Shown here: positions 18,449-28,374 of the stretch, one piece after another
Layout: each line of letters opens with the position of its first letter
How positions within the stretch are numbered: position 1 is the first letter of the stretch
Source: G965219965 sp965219965
Lineage (GTDB): Bacteria > Pseudomonadota > Alphaproteobacteria > RS24
Length of the DNA: 64,000 nt
Direction: 5' to 3'
Assembly (NCBI GenBank): GCA_965219965.1
Contig: OZ244796.1
Span: 434,001-498,000 of the forward strand
Position numbers and translations under genes: made by a program
Notes under the pieces: model-generated
Told to the model about the DNA's origin: nothing
Database searches by the model: none
Seen by the model: only the letters and a program-made list of their open reading frames with translations

Positions 18449-18916
18449 ATGACCGCCCAACCAGAAGTTTTATTTTATCATTTGGAACGCCAAACGCTTG
18501 AACAGGCTTTGCCCAAATTGCTGGAAATGAGTTTGCAACGCGATTGGAAAGTTGTTGTGCAGGCAGGTTCGGAAGAGCGGGTGGCGGCTTTGGGCAAGCA
18601 TCTTTGGGTTTATGATGAGCGTAGCTTTTTGCCGCATGGCAGTGCAGTGGATAGTTCAACTGAATCTGCTGTCGACCAGCCCATTTGGCTAACAGTAAAA
18701 GAAGAAACGCCTAATGAAGCCGATATACTGTTTCTGGTAGATGGCGCAGAGCGTGAAAATATCACTGGCTTTACGCGCTGTATTTATATTTTTGATGGCG
18801 GCGATGAAGTGGCTTTGCAAAATGCTCGCACCCATTGGCAAAAGGTCAAAGAACAGGGCTATAGTACCACCTATTATCAGCAATCGCCCGCTGGTAAATG
18901 GGAAAAACAGGGATAA
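18449..18916 (+). CDS. holC: DNA polymerase III chi subunit
   Basis: Accessory clamp-loader subunit that links the replisome to single-strand binding protein. The 155 residues follow the HolC pattern: N-terminal VLFYHLERQTLEQALPKLLE, then DWKVVVQAGSEERVAALGKHLWVYDERSFLPHGS and the QPIWLTVKEETPNEADILFLVDG core. It starts 2 bp after pepA and is probably co-transcribed with it. Confidence 0.92.
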   Translation: MTAQPEVLFYHLERQTLEQALPKLLEMSLQRDWKVVVQAGSEERVAALGKHLWVYDERSFLPHGSAVDSSTESAVDQPIWLTVKEETPNEADILFLVDGAERENITGFTRCIYIFDGGDEVALQNARTHWQKVKEQGYSTTYYQQSPAGKWEKQG

Positions 18917-18940
18917 ATCCGCCTAAACGGATGAGAGGGC

Positions 18941-18969
18941 TTGCGTAAAATTGTTGCTCATTCTATAAG
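18941..18969 (+). promoter_or_regulatory. Candidate promoter for ndk
   Basis: TTGCGT (18941-18946) and TATAAG (18964-18969) are separated by 17 bp and end 50 bp before the ndk ATG. Assigned by eye; it suggests ndk has its own transcript apart from pepA-holC. Confidence 0.4.
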
Positions 18970-19019
18970 GCGGCCAATTGTGGCGACTCAACTCAACAGA
19001 ATTTAATGGAAGGCAAAAC

Positions 19020-19441
19020 ATGGCTCTTGAACGCACTTTTTCTATCATCAAACCAGATGCGACAAAGCGCAATTTAACTGGAAAATTATTGACCGTTTTG
19101 AAGCGGGCGGCTTGCGCGTGGTGGCCTCTAAACGTATCCGGCTTAGTCGTGCGCAGGCGGAAGGCTTTTACGCTGTGCATAAGGAACGGCCATTTTTCAA
19201 TGATTTGGTGAATTTTATGATTTCCGGCCCAGTGGTTGTACAAGTTTTGGAAGGTGAGAGTGCCATCGTGCGTAACCGTGAAATTATGGGCGCGACTAAT
19301 CCCGTTGAGGCGGCAGATGGCACGATACGCAAAGATTTTGCCGAAAGTATTGAAGCCAATTCTGTGCATGGCTCGGACGCGCCAGAAACGGCAGCTGAGG
19401 AAATTAAATTTTTCTTCTCAGATGGTGAAATTGTTGGCTGA
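19020..19441 (+). pseudogene. ndk: Nucleoside diphosphate kinase, frameshifted as given
   Basis: Ndk moves the terminal phosphate of NTPs to NDPs through a phospho-His. The ATG at 19020 opens the family N-terminus [22 protein letters not shown]. At the four-A run 19082-19085 the frame is lost: frame 0 runs into a stop at 19209-19211 after 63 residues. The rest of the enzyme ([18 protein letters not shown] to [12 protein letters not shown], with the active-site His) continues in the -1 frame to 19441. One extra A restores a 140-residue protein of normal length. Either a sequence error or a real inactivating deletion; Ndk is often dispensable. The intact downstream frame with no further lesion favours an error or a very recent event. 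Confidence 0.88.
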
Positions 19442-19464
19442 TTAAATCAAAGCGGCAGGGCGGT

Positions 19465-19941
19465 TTAACTTTTAACCTTTTTCCTTTTTTCTGCTTCAGC
19501 TTCTCTTTTTAATTTTTTCGCACTGGTAAAATGAGGGTCAAGCTCGGTGGCTTTGTCAAAATCTTTTATGGCATTGCTCAGCTCGCCGTGTAGCATTTTG
19601 TCCAAACCACGATTGGTATAGGCTTGGGCATGTTGGGTTTTTAGCTCAATGGTTTTAACCCCGCTAATCGCACCCATGAAGCCTTCGCCTCTTTGCGTTT
19701 TCACTGTGCCGTTTTTAGCGTAGGATTCCGCCCACTCGGGATTCCGCTTAAGTGCATTGCCATAAGCTTCTACCGCACCATCCCAATCACGGGCTACAAA
19801 TTTTTCTAGTCCCTCATGTAAATAATCCTCGGCTAGCATTTTGTTATCTTCAATCGCTCGCTCCGCGGCCAGTTCTTTTTCTAATATTTCCGTCTTGGTC
19901 ATTTCCTCTTTTTTATCTGTCTTGGTCTTTGCTTTGGTCAT
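19465..19941 (-). CDS. Tetratricopeptide repeat protein
   Basis: The 158 residues have a Lys-rich start and a Lys-rich end. Two or three TPR-like helix pairs lie between: LHEGLEKFVARDWDGAVEAYGNALKRNPEWAESY around residues 45-78 and TNRGLDKMLHGELSNAIKDFDKATELDPHF around 108-140. There is no signal peptide, so it is probably cytoplasmic. TPRs mediate protein contacts; no partner is apparent. It follows purM-purN on the same strand after an AT-rich 54-bp gap with an AAGGGG site before the ATG. Function unknown. Confidence 0.8.
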   Translation of the reverse strand: MTKAKTKTDKKEEMTKTEILEKELAAERAIEDNKMLAEDYLHEGLEKFVARDWDGAVEAYGNALKRNPEWAESYAKNGTVKTQRGEGFMGAISGVKTIELKTQHAQAYTNRGLDKMLHGELSNAIKDFDKATELDPHFTSAKKLKREAEAEKRKKVKS

Positions 19942-19995
19942 TTTTTCCCCTTATCTTTTGGTTTTTTATTATTGTTCTTTAATTTTTTTGCTATG

Positions 19996-20586
19996 TCAAA
20001 AACTTCTTTGTAACTTTTCCAATGCCATATCCAATGCTTGCGGATAAGCTTGATGCTCTTGTTCTAGCACACGGGCGGCCAGCGTTTCGGGCGTGTCATT
20101 GGTATGCACATCTATGCGCCTTTGCACTAAAATAGGCCCGTCATCTATTTCGGCACGCATATAGTGTACTGTGCAACCATGCGCTGTATCGCCCGCTTCC
20201 AAAACACGTTTATGGGTGTGCAGACCTTTATATTTCGGCAAAAGGGAAGGATGGATATTGAGAATTTGGTCGTGCCAACTTTCCACAAAATCTGGCGTGA
20301 GCAGGCGCATAAAACCCGCCGCACAAATAAGCTCAACGCCCGCCTCGCGCAAAACATTATTAAGCGCGGCATCAAAATCTTCGCGCTGCGTATAAGCAGT
20401 GTGGTCTAACACATGGCACGGAATTTTCTGTGCTTGACAAAAATCAATGCCGCCCGCTTGCGGATTATTGCTTATAGCCAACACCAACTCGGCTGGCACT
20501 TCGGGTCGTGCGATATGTGCGGTCAGCACTTTCATATTGCTACCGCCTCCAGAAAATAAAATACCGATTTTTGTTTGCGCCGCCAT
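19996..20586 (-). CDS. purN: Phosphoribosylglycinamide formyltransferase
   Basis: Third step of purine synthesis: transfers a formyl group from 10-formyl-THF to GAR. The 196 residues have the N-terminal GILFSGGGSNMKVL and the catalytic core LNIHPSLLPKYKG (Asn/His), with the Asp in AEIDDGPILVQ. Its ATG overlaps the purM stop by one base (TAATG), indicating coupled translation. Confidence 0.96.
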   Translation of the reverse strand: MAAQTKIGILFSGGGSNMKVLTAHIARPEVPAELVLAISNNPQAGGIDFCQAQKIPCHVLDHTAYTQREDFDAALNNVLREAGVELICAAGFMRLLTPDFVESWHDQILNIHPSLLPKYKGLHTHKRVLEAGDTAHGCTVHYMRAEIDDGPILVQRRIDVHTNDTPETLAARVLEQEHQAYPQALDMALEKLQRSF

Positions 20587-21704
20587 TAGCCGTCCGCAAA
20601 TGCACCATTAAAGCGTACAACACCATCTGTCGCTTCAATCAATGTGCCGATTTGAAAAACCTTGCCTATGCCTTGCGCTTGCAAAATCGCGGTAATGTTT
20701 GCCACTGCATCGGGGACGACAACCAGCACCATGCCAATACCACAATTAAACACCCGTAGCATTTCGTCTGTTTCAATCGCCCCTTGCTGTTGTAGCCACG
20801 CAAAAACAGGCGGCAATGGCCAGCTTTTAAGGTCAATGTTGCCTGCCAGCTCGTCGGGCAAAATGCGCGGCAGATTTTCGGCAAAGCCACCGCCCGTTAT
20901 ATGGCATAGCGCTTTGAGGCCAGATGTTTCGCGCAACACCGCTAGCACGGGCTTAACATAAATATGTGTCGGCACGAGCAACGCATCGGCCAAATTTGGG
21001 TGTGGGCTGGCAAAAGGCGGCGGGGTGTCCCAGCCAAGGCCAGATTTTTTCACCAGCTGGCGCACCAGCGAAAACCCATTGGCATGAATGCCGCTTGATT
21101 CCAGCCCCAGCAAAATATCACCCGCCTGCGTATCACGGCGCGGCAAAATCGCCTCACGTTCCACCGCGCCCACAGCGAAACCCGCCAAATCATAATCACT
21201 AGCGGCATAAATGCCTGGCATCTCCGCCGTTTCCCCGCCAATCAAAGCGCATCCAGCCTGTTGACAGCCCGCCGCTATGCCGTCAATCACATCGCTGGCA
21301 ATATTTGGTTCTAACCGCCCGCAGGCGAAATAATCAAGAAAAAATAATGGTTCTGCGCCTTGCACAATCAAATCATTTACGCTCATGGCGACCAAATCAA
21401 TGCCAATGCTTTTGTGCTGTTGTGTAGCGATGGCGATTTTCAGCTTTGTGCCGACACCATCATTGGCGGCAACCAGTACGGGGTCATTATAGCCGCAGGC
21501 TTTAATGTCAAACAGCCCGCCAAAGCCGCCTAAATCCGACACTACACCCGCTCGCGCTGTGGCCTTAGCAAGTGGCGCAATGCGCTTAACTAACTCATTG
21601 CCCGCATCAATATCCACACCCGCATCAGCATAGCTGGTCGAAGCATCTGGCATGCGGGGGTTGCCCTTATTTGCGGCTTTATTGGGATCGTTATCACGCA
21701 TCAC
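20586..21704 (-). CDS. purM: Phosphoribosylformylglycinamidine cyclo-ligase
   Basis: AIR synthetase, the ATP-dependent ring closure step of purine synthesis. The 372-residue frame contains the family start [19 protein letters not shown], the [10 protein letters not shown] and [12 protein letters not shown] segments, the [11 protein letters not shown] motif and the [16 protein letters not shown]-site loop. The first ~17 residues precede the usual start and ATG at residue 18 (21653) is an alternative. Divergent from the DUF2066 gene, as in other alphaproteobacteria. Confidence 0.96.
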   Translation of the reverse strand: MMRDNDPNKAANKGNPRMPDASTSYADAGVDIDAGNELVKRIAPLAKATARAGVVSDLGGFGGLFDIKACGYNDPVLVAANDGVGTKLKIAIATQQHKSIGIDLVAMSVNDLIVQGAEPLFFLDYFACGRLEPNIASDVIDGIAAGCQQAGCALIGGETAEMPGIYAASDYDLAGFAVGAVEREAILPRRDTQAGDILLGLESSGIHANGFSLVRQLVKKSGLGWDTPPPFASPHPNLADALLVPTHIYVKPVLAVLRETSGLKALCHITGGGFAENLPRILPDELAGNIDLKSWPLPPVFAWLQQQGAIETDEMLRVFNCGIGMVLVVVPDAVANITAILQAQGIGKVFQIGTLIEATDGVVRFNGAFADG

Positions 21705-21842
21705 TCCTTTCCTGTATCACCTTTGCGGCTATAGGAAAACACCGAAAAACCATGTTTTGACGCGTTTTTAATCCACGCAGACGCGGTTTTTGGGTATAAA
21801 ATCAGGCCGATTTGTGCCAATTAAGACGGGTAGGAAATAGCT

Positions 21843-22925
21843 TTGGACACCATGATTTTCAACATTTTACGCTCTACCATTCTCGCTGGCCTGTTGCTTC
21901 TGGCTGTGCTTTTTATTGCGCCTGTGTCTGCAAAAGCAGATGCGTTATTTGACGTGCGCGATATTCGCGTAGATGCCCGTGCGCGGTCGGCCAGTGAGGC
22001 GCGGGTTAAGGCTTTGGCGCAAGGTCAGACGCAAGCCTTTGGCCGTTTGCTCAAGCGCATTACTCGTACGCAAGATTGGCCAGTTCTACCCAATCCGTCA
22101 GAAATGAATGTACCAGATTATGTGCTTAATTTCCGTGTGGAAGATGAAAAAAGTTCCAATCGGCGTTATCTGGCCAGCATGTCAGTGCGGTTTGACTCTG
22201 AACGGGTGCTGACTTTACTCCGCAGTTTGAACATTCCCTATATTGAAGCGCAAGCCAAACCTGCTTTGGTTATTCCCCTGCTGAAAGATGCAAGCGGTTA
22301 TCGCCTATGGGATGATAATTGGTGGCGGCAAAGCTGGAGCGAGCCGGATTTAATTAATGTGCCAGCCCCCATTGTTTTGCCACGCGGTGAAGATGAAGAT
22401 ATAGCCGCGCTTAATGTTGAAGATGTTTTATTGGGCGATACAAAAAGCATGGCCGCGCTTGCTGCGCGTTATAATGCTAATGCTGTGATTGTTGTCCATG
22501 CAGTGACGACAGAAAAAAATCGGCTGGATGTGACGATTTATCAATATTCATCTTTTGGTAGCCGTTTATTTGTGCGTAATTTCAAAACGGGCGATGACCC
22601 AAGCGTGTTAGGATCGGAAGTGGCGGCAAAAATTTTGGCCGAATTTTCTGCCGAATGGAAAAATCAGGCCGTTGTGCAGGCCGATCAGCAGGCCAGCTTT
22701 ACCCTTGCGGCTGATTATGACCGGATGAGCGCGTGGTTAACTATGTTGGATAAATTAAAAGCCGCCAGCTTTGTTAAAGACCTTGAATTGCATGTTTTGT
22801 CTTCACGCGGTGCGGTGATTTCCATTTCCTATACTGGCTCGGTTGACCAACTGGCTGCTAATCTGGCACAAAGCGATTTAATTTTGATCGAAAATGAAAC
22901 TGGCTGGCGGCTGAGATTGCGGTAG
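21843..22925 (+). CDS. DUF2066 domain exported protein
   Basis: Exported protein of 360 residues beginning with a signal peptide (TILAGLLLLAVLFIAPVSAKADA). The N-terminal half (FDVRDIRVDARARSASEARVKALAQGQTQAF, then RRYLASMSVRFDSERVLTLL) matches the DUF2066 pattern; function is unknown. A TAGGAAATAG site 6 bp before TTG 21843 favours that start over ATG 21852. First gene of a five-gene run with perM, hda, ppk and ppx, opposite purM, an arrangement shared by many alphaproteobacteria. Confidence 0.8.
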   Translation: MDTMIFNILRSTILAGLLLLAVLFIAPVSAKADALFDVRDIRVDARARSASEARVKALAQGQTQAFGRLLKRITRTQDWPVLPNPSEMNVPDYVLNFRVEDEKSSNRRYLASMSVRFDSERVLTLLRSLNIPYIEAQAKPALVIPLLKDASGYRLWDDNWWRQSWSEPDLINVPAPIVLPRGEDEDIAALNVEDVLLGDTKSMAALAARYNANAVIVVHAVTTEKNRLDVTIYQYSSFGSRLFVRNFKTGDDPSVLGSEVAAKILAEFSAEWKNQAVVQADQQASFTLAADYDRMSAWLTMLDKLKAASFVKDLELHVLSSRGAVISISYTGSVDQLAANLAQSDLILIENETGWRLRLR

Positions 22926-22936
22926 GAGGAAATGCT

Positions 22937-23950
22937 ATGTTGAATATGCGCGATATTTTATGGCTGTGCGCGGTTGCCTTTATCTTTTATCTTTTTTATG
23001 CGCTGGCCAGTATCATGCTGCCCTTTGTGGCAGGTTTTATCCTTGCCTATTTGCTTGACCCGCTGGTTGACCGATTAGAAGCACACGGTCTGCCACGCCT
23101 TGCCGCTACCAGCCTTATTATGGCAGTTTTTATCGCCGTTTTGATAAGCGGGGCGGTGTTTGCTTTGCCTGCTATGGCGGTGCAGATTTTGCTTTTAGCA
23201 GATGTGTTGCCGCAATATGCCGATAAGGCGCACGACTGGGCGGCGGGGTTTAGTCTATCTGGCCAAAGTACGAAAATGATTGAGAATGTATCCAATGATG
23301 CGCTCGCCGCCATTTTTATGATAGGACAGGGTCTGTTATTGCGCTCTTTGTCTTTCCTCAATGTGCTAGCACTGATTGTTATCATGCCGATTGTGGCTTT
23401 TTATATGCTTAATGATTGGGACAAAATGCTGGCGCATATTAACCGCCATTTGCCTGCTAATAAAGCCGTGATGATTAGGCACATTGCCAGTGCGACCGAT
23501 GAAGTGCTAACGGGTTTTTTGCGCGGGCAGGCCATTGTTTGTTTAATTTTGGCTTTGTTTTATGCAGTCGGGCTTTGGCTGATTGGGCTAGAGGGTGGCA
23601 TTGTGGCTGGATTACTGGCTGGATTTATTAGCTTCATTCCCTATATTGGCGCATTGTTCGGCCTGGTGCTGGCTGGTACGCTCAGCCTTGTGCAATTTTG
23701 GCCCGATTGGCATTTTCTTGCCATGGTCGGTGTGCTTTTTGCGGTCGGCCAATTCATTGAAGGCAATTTTTTAACGCCGCATTTTATTGGCAATCGGGTG
23801 CGGTTGCATCCGGTTTGGATTATGTTTGCGTTGCTGGCCTTTGGTGCGCTTTTCGGTTTTCTCGGCCTGTTGCTCGCCGTGCCATTGGCGGCTGTGATTG
23901 GCGTGGTGGTGCGCTATGCCATTGGCGCGGATGAAAAGGATCAGGCTTGA
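22937..23950 (+). CDS. AI-2E/PerM family membrane protein
   Basis: Polytopic inner-membrane protein of 337 residues with seven or eight hydrophobic segments. The family's GFILAYLLDPLVDRLE start and the C-terminal FIPYIGALFGLVLA, ..EGNFLTPHFIGNRVRLHPVWIM blocks place it in the AI-2E transporter (PerM) family. Members have been linked to autoinducer or ion export, and substrate cannot be told from sequence. AGGAGGA precedes the ATG. It directly precedes the hda-like gene. Confidence 0.88.
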   Translation: MLNMRDILWLCAVAFIFYLFYALASIMLPFVAGFILAYLLDPLVDRLEAHGLPRLAATSLIMAVFIAVLISGAVFALPAMAVQILLLADVLPQYADKAHDWAAGFSLSGQSTKMIENVSNDALAAIFMIGQGLLLRSLSFLNVLALIVIMPIVAFYMLNDWDKMLAHINRHLPANKAVMIRHIASATDEVLTGFLRGQAIVCLILALFYAVGLWLIGLEGGIVAGLLAGFISFIPYIGALFGLVLAGTLSLVQFWPDWHFLAMVGVLFAVGQFIEGNFLTPHFIGNRVRLHPVWIMFALLAFGALFGFLGLLLAVPLAAVIGVVVRYAIGADEKDQA

Positions 23951-24664
23951 ATGAACCGACAGCTCATATTTGATTTGCCTTATCGTCCAGCATTGGACAG
24001 ACAAGATTTTCTAGTGGCCGAAAGCAATGCCGAAGCCGTAGCACTTATTGATAGCTGGCCAGATTGGAATGATCCCGTGCAAGCCATTATTGGCGATAAA
24101 GCTTGCGGCAAGTCGCATTTGGCGGCGGTGTGGGCGGCTAAAACTGGAGCGCACTATATTTCAGCCGGTGCTTTGGCTGATGAAAAAACCGATGATAATC
24201 TCGCCGATTTAATGAACTGCGCCGCGCTGGTGGTAGATGATTTGGAAAAATTGCCGCCGACGGGTGAGTCGATTTTGTTTCACATGATTAACCATGCCCG
24301 CCAAACGGGCAATAATTTGCTGTTATGTAGCGTGCGTCCCTTGGCCAAATTACCAGTGGGCTTGCCAGATTTAGCCTCGCGCTTGGCGGCGATTATTTGT
24401 GCGCGTATTTTGCCGCCCTGCGATGTGCTGGTGGTGGCGGTTTTGGTCAAATTATTTGAAGATAGGCAATTAAAAGTTCCCGAAAATGTGGTGAATTATG
24501 TTGCTCCACGGCTTGAGCGTTCGTTTTTTGCTATTAATCAACTGGTTTCACACATAGATGAAATAACTTTGAAACAAAAACGCGCTATCACTGTGCCACT
24601 TGTCAGTGATATTTTGGCCTCTCTAGGTAAAGGGGACGAAAAGGGTAAAGAGCATGTCCGATAA
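23951..24664 (+). CDS. hdaA: DnaA-related Hda/HdaA protein
   Basis: Short DnaA-like AAA+ protein (237 residues) lacking the DNA-binding domain IV of DnaA. In E. coli and Caulobacter, Hda with the loaded clamp stimulates ATP hydrolysis by DnaA and limits re-initiation. It starts with a clamp-binding-like [12 protein letters not shown], has a complete Walker A GDKACGKS (about 48-55), a Walker B-like LVVDDLEKL, and a [10 protein letters not shown] arginine-finger region. ATG 23951 directly follows the permease stop. Its 3' end overlaps ppk by 11 bp. Confidence 0.87.
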   Translation: MNRQLIFDLPYRPALDRQDFLVAESNAEAVALIDSWPDWNDPVQAIIGDKACGKSHLAAVWAAKTGAHYISAGALADEKTDDNLADLMNCAALVVDDLEKLPPTGESILFHMINHARQTGNNLLLCSVRPLAKLPVGLPDLASRLAAIICARILPPCDVLVVAVLVKLFEDRQLKVPENVVNYVAPRLERSFFAINQLVSHIDEITLKQKRAITVPLVSDILASLGKGDEKGKEHVR

Positions 24665-26849
24665 TTCCGATAATCACGAACAAGGCAACCATACTGGTTT
24701 GGGTGCTGTGCGCCGTATGCCATCACCCGCAGAAAGCGTTTTGGGATTTTCACGCACCCAAAGATTTATTAACCGCGAATTATCTTGGCTAGCCTTTAAT
24801 ATGCGCGTGCTGGAAGAGGCGCAAAATAAAAAACACCCTTTGCTGGAGCGTTTACGCTTTTTATCCATTTCGGCGTCCAATTTAGATGAATTTTTTATGG
24901 TGCGGATTGCCGGACTGGCTGGACAAAAACTGGTTGGGGTTGAAAAAACTAGTCAGGAAAATATGACACCTGCCCAACAGCTTGAAGAAATCATTCCCGC
25001 CGCCAGCGCATTGATGGAAAACCAAAGCAAGACATGGCGCGATTTACTGCATACTATGGAAGAGGAAAATATCCATGTTGTGCGGCCTGAAAATGTCACG
25101 CCCGAACAGCACGCTTGGCTAGAAGATTATTTTTTAGACAAAATTTTGCCTGTGCTAACGCCTCTAGCCATTGATCCAGCGCATCCTTTTCCCTTTATTC
25201 CCAATGAAAATTTCGCCATTGCTTTACAATTAAGCCGCCTGTTCGATGGACGGCGGATGAATGCGCTTATGCCCGTGCCGCAACAATTATTACGCTTTGT
25301 AAAATTGCCGAGTGATGCAGATGATGCCGATAAGGTTTGTTTTATCCAGCTTGAATTTGTGATTTCCATGTTTATTGAGCGCACTTTTCCTGGCTATGAA
25401 GTTTTGGGGCGCGGCGTATTTCGCGTTTTGCGGGACAGCGATATTGAAGTTGCCGAAGAAGCCGAAGACCTTGTGAGCCTGTTTGAGACGGCTCTCAAAC
25501 GCCGCCGTCGTGGTATGGTTATTCGGTTGGAAATTGACCATCATATGCCCGAAACATTGCGCCAACTTGTTGTCAAAGAGCTAGAAGTTGAGCCAGATTA
25601 TGTTGTGGTGGTGCATGGCATTGTCGGCATATCGCAGCTTGCCCAAATTGTCAGTGCCATGGGACCAGAGCATAAATTTGAACCCTTTATTGCGCGTTTT
25701 CCCGAACGGGTACGTGAGCATGGTGGAGATTGTTTTGCCGCGATTGGGAAAAAAGATATTCTCGTCCACCATCCTTATGAAAGTTTTGATGTGGTGGTGC
25801 AGTTTGTTCGCCAAGCGGCCGCCGACCCAAATGTGGTGGCCATTAAACAAACGCTGTATCGCACTTCCGAAGACAGCCCAATTGTTAAAGCATTGATTGA
25901 AGCTGCCGAAAGCGGCAAATCTGTCACCGCTTTAGTAGAGCTCAAGGCGCGTTTTGATGAAGCGGCCAATATCCGCTTAGCACGCGATTTAGAGCGTGCG
26001 GGTGTGCAAGTAGTCTATGGTTTTATTGAGCTGAAAACCCATGCCAAAGTGTCGCTGGTTGTACGCCGCGAACAGGATAGCTTGAAAACTTATGTGCATT
26101 TGGGAACGGGTAATTACCATCCAGTGACGGCAAAAATATATACAGATTTATCCTTGTTCACTTGCGATGCAGAAATTGCTAAAGATGCTGGCCAGATTTT
26201 TAATTTTTTCACTGGCTATGCTGCGCCGCAAAATTTAATGCAAATTTCTGTATCACCTTTAACGTTGCGCGAAACACTTGTGGCGGGCATTGAGGCAGAA
26301 ATTGTTTTTGCTCGACAGGGGCAACCAGCTTCTATGTGGGCAAAAATGAATTCACTTGTTGACCCGCATATTATTGACAAACTTTATGAAGCTTCGCAGG
26401 CTGGTGTGAAAATCACACTTATTGTACGCGGTATATGTTGTTTGCGGGCAGGCGTGGCTGGCTTGTCAGAAAATATTACGGTTAAAAGCATTATTGGCCG
26501 TTTCCTTGAACATGCGCGGATTTTGTGTTTCGGCAATGGCAAGGCCTTACCGTCTATGCAAGCCAAAGCCTATATTAGTTCTGCCGATTGGATGCCGCGC
26601 AATCTCAACCGACGGGTGGAAATTTTGACACCCGTCAATAATCCGACTGTCAAAGAGCAAGTGGTAGAGCAAATTATGAATATTAATTTGCTTGATAATG
26701 AGCAAAGCTGGGAAATGCAGCCAGATGGGCAATATAAGCGCGTGGTTTCTACGGGCGAGAAAGTCAACGCGCATCAATATTTTATGACCAATCCGAGCCT
26801 TTCAGGGCGCGGCAAGGCGGGGCAGAAAAGGCAGGCGCATGATGATTGA
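24654..26849 (+). CDS. ppk: Polyphosphate kinase 1
   Basis: Makes inorganic polyphosphate from ATP. The 731 residues have the PPK1 N-terminal domain ([19 protein letters not shown]) and two phospholipase-D-like C-terminal domains. The phosphorylated His is in [15 protein letters not shown] and the second conserved His in [13 protein letters not shown]. It overlaps hda upstream (11 bp) and ppx downstream (11 bp), so synthesis and breakdown of polyphosphate are encoded as a coupled pair. Confidence 0.98.
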   Translation: MSDNSDNHEQGNHTGLGAVRRMPSPAESVLGFSRTQRFINRELSWLAFNMRVLEEAQNKKHPLLERLRFLSISASNLDEFFMVRIAGLAGQKLVGVEKTSQENMTPAQQLEEIIPAASALMENQSKTWRDLLHTMEEENIHVVRPENVTPEQHAWLEDYFLDKILPVLTPLAIDPAHPFPFIPNENFAIALQLSRLFDGRRMNALMPVPQQLLRFVKLPSDADDADKVCFIQLEFVISMFIERTFPGYEVLGRGVFRVLRDSDIEVAEEAEDLVSLFETALKRRRRGMVIRLEIDHHMPETLRQLVVKELEVEPDYVVVVHGIVGISQLAQIVSAMGPEHKFEPFIARFPERVREHGGDCFAAIGKKDILVHHPYESFDVVVQFVRQAAADPNVVAIKQTLYRTSEDSPIVKALIEAAESGKSVTALVELKARFDEAANIRLARDLERAGVQVVYGFIELKTHAKVSLVVRREQDSLKTYVHLGTGNYHPVTAKIYTDLSLFTCDAEIAKDAGQIFNFFTGYAAPQNLMQISVSPLTLRETLVAGIEAEIVFARQGQPASMWAKMNSLVDPHIIDKLYEASQAGVKITLIVRGICCLRAGVAGLSENITVKSIIGRFLEHARILCFGNGKALPSMQAKAYISSADWMPRNLNRRVEILTPVNNPTVKEQVVEQIMNINLLDNEQSWEMQPDGQYKRVVSTGEKVNAHQYFMTNPSLSGRGKAGQKRQAHDD

Positions 26850-28374
26850 GTCTCTGCCGCGCATCCGTACTGCTGGGCAAATTCAGCCGCCTGACGCGCC
26901 TTTTGCCGTGTTGGACATTGGCTCAAACTCCGTGCGGCTTGTTGCTTATGGGGGAACGGCACGCAATCCCTTGCCGATTTATAATGAAAAAAGTTTTTGC
27001 CGTTTGGGCGCAGGCGTGGCGGTGTCGGGGCGTATTGAGGGCGATTATTGGGATGATGCAATGCACAGCTTTTCACGCTTTCGCGCCATTTCAAAAAATC
27101 TCAAAGTCCGTTACCTCAAAGCTGTCGCCACCGCTGCCGTGCGTGAGGCAGAAAATGCAAGCGAATTTGTAAAACATGCACAAAAGATTTTGAAAACAGA
27201 AATTCAAATTTTATCGGGCGAGGAAGAGGCCAATTATGCCGCTTATGGTGCGCTGATGGGATTTTATCAAGTGGACGGGCTGGTAGCAGATTTAGGTGGT
27301 GGCAGTCTTGAATTAGCGCAGGTAGAGCAAGGCGTGATTGAAGAATTGGCCTCTCTACCGCTTGGTGTTTTGGTGTTAGACAAGGCGTGCAAGCAGGATA
27401 GGGCGGCGGTGTACGGAAAAATCCGCACAGCTTTGGCCGATATAAAATGGCTGAACAAAAATAAAGGCAAGCCGATTTATTTGGTCGGTGGCACATGGCG
27501 TGCCATGGCATCGGTTTATATGGAAAATGTCAATTATGGGCTGAAAGTTTTGCATCATTTCAAATTATCGGCACAAATGGTCGCACCTTTTTTGAAAGAA
27601 ATGGCTGGTTTGACGCAAAACCAAACAGATGTTTTAGAAGCGGCCAGCATTAACCGCCGTGCTAGTATCCCCAATGCAGCAATTATGTTGCAGGAGCTTT
27701 TTGCCGCTACGCAAAGCGATAGGGCATTTATATCGGCCTGCGGTTTGCGTGAGGGGATTATTTATGACACTTTGTCTAGCTCTCTCAAAGCGCAAGACCC
27801 GTTGCTATCTGCGTCACGTGAAATGGCTTTTCGATTGGTCAAAGATGCTGAATATGGCGAGGAGTTGATTGCTTGGACGGAAAATCTGTTCAAAACGGTA
27901 AAATTATCCGCCAATGAGAGCGCATATATTGACCGTTTGCGCCAATCGGCGTGTATTTTAAGCGATATTGCATGGAGCCAGCATCTTGATTTTCGTGGCC
28001 GTTTGGTCGCCGAAACAGCTTTGCACGCGCCCTTTACCGCCATTAGCCATGCAGGCAGATGTTTTATCGCCAATGCTTTATTTTATCGCCATGGGCAAAC
28101 AATGGGAGCACATCGCCCGCGCGGCTTTCTGCCTATGGAAAAGCAAGATGAAACATTGTCAAAATCTTTGGGGCTGGCTTTTCGGTTGGCACATGCCTTA
28201 TCGGGGTCTTTATCTGGCATGTTGGTGCAAACTACGCTCCAATCCAACAAAGGTCAATTGGTACTCACTTTGCCGAAAAAATATCAAAAATTATGTGGCC
28301 AACAGGTTAGCAATCGCTTGCAAGACCTTTCTCAAATATTTGATTTAAAAGGAAAAATAGATCTGGAAGATTAA
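26839..28374 (+). CDS. ppx: Exopolyphosphatase (Ppx/GppA family)
   Basis: Removes terminal phosphates from polyphosphate; some members act on pppGpp. The 511 residues have the ASKHA-type phosphate loops [18 protein letters not shown] (near residue 23) and [14 protein letters not shown], the [12 protein letters not shown] motif and a C-terminal helical domain. The adjacent ppk favours polyphosphate as substrate. Start at ATG 26839 or the next ATG at 26842. The stop overlaps the convergent rnd stop by 4 bp. Confidence 0.95.
   Translation: MMIESLPRIRTAGQIQPPDAPFAVLDIGSNSVRLVAYGGTARNPLPIYNEKSFCRLGAGVAVSGRIEGDYWDDAMHSFSRFRAISKNLKVRYLKAVATAAVREAENASEFVKHAQKILKTEIQILSGEEEANYAAYGALMGFYQVDGLVADLGGGSLELAQVEQGVIEELASLPLGVLVLDKACKQDRAAVYGKIRTALADIKWLNKNKGKPIYLVGGTWRAMASVYMENVNYGLKVLHHFKLSAQMVAPFLKEMAGLTQNQTDVLEAASINRRASIPNAAIMLQELFAATQSDRAFISACGLREGIIYDTLSSSLKAQDPLLSASREMAFRLVKDAEYGEELIAWTENLFKTVKLSANESAYIDRLRQSACILSDIAWSQHLDFRGRLVAETALHAPFTAISHAGRCFIANALFYRHGQTMGAHRPRGFLPMEKQDETLSKSLGLAFRLAHALSGSLSGMLVQTTLQSNKGQLVLTLPKKYQKLCGQQVSNRLQDLSQIFDLKGKIDLED

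Noticed and set aside
19082..19091. Programmed -1 frameshift in ndk
   Set aside because: No X-XXY-YYZ slippery heptamer is present at the lesion, and ndk is not known to use one; a missing A is simpler.
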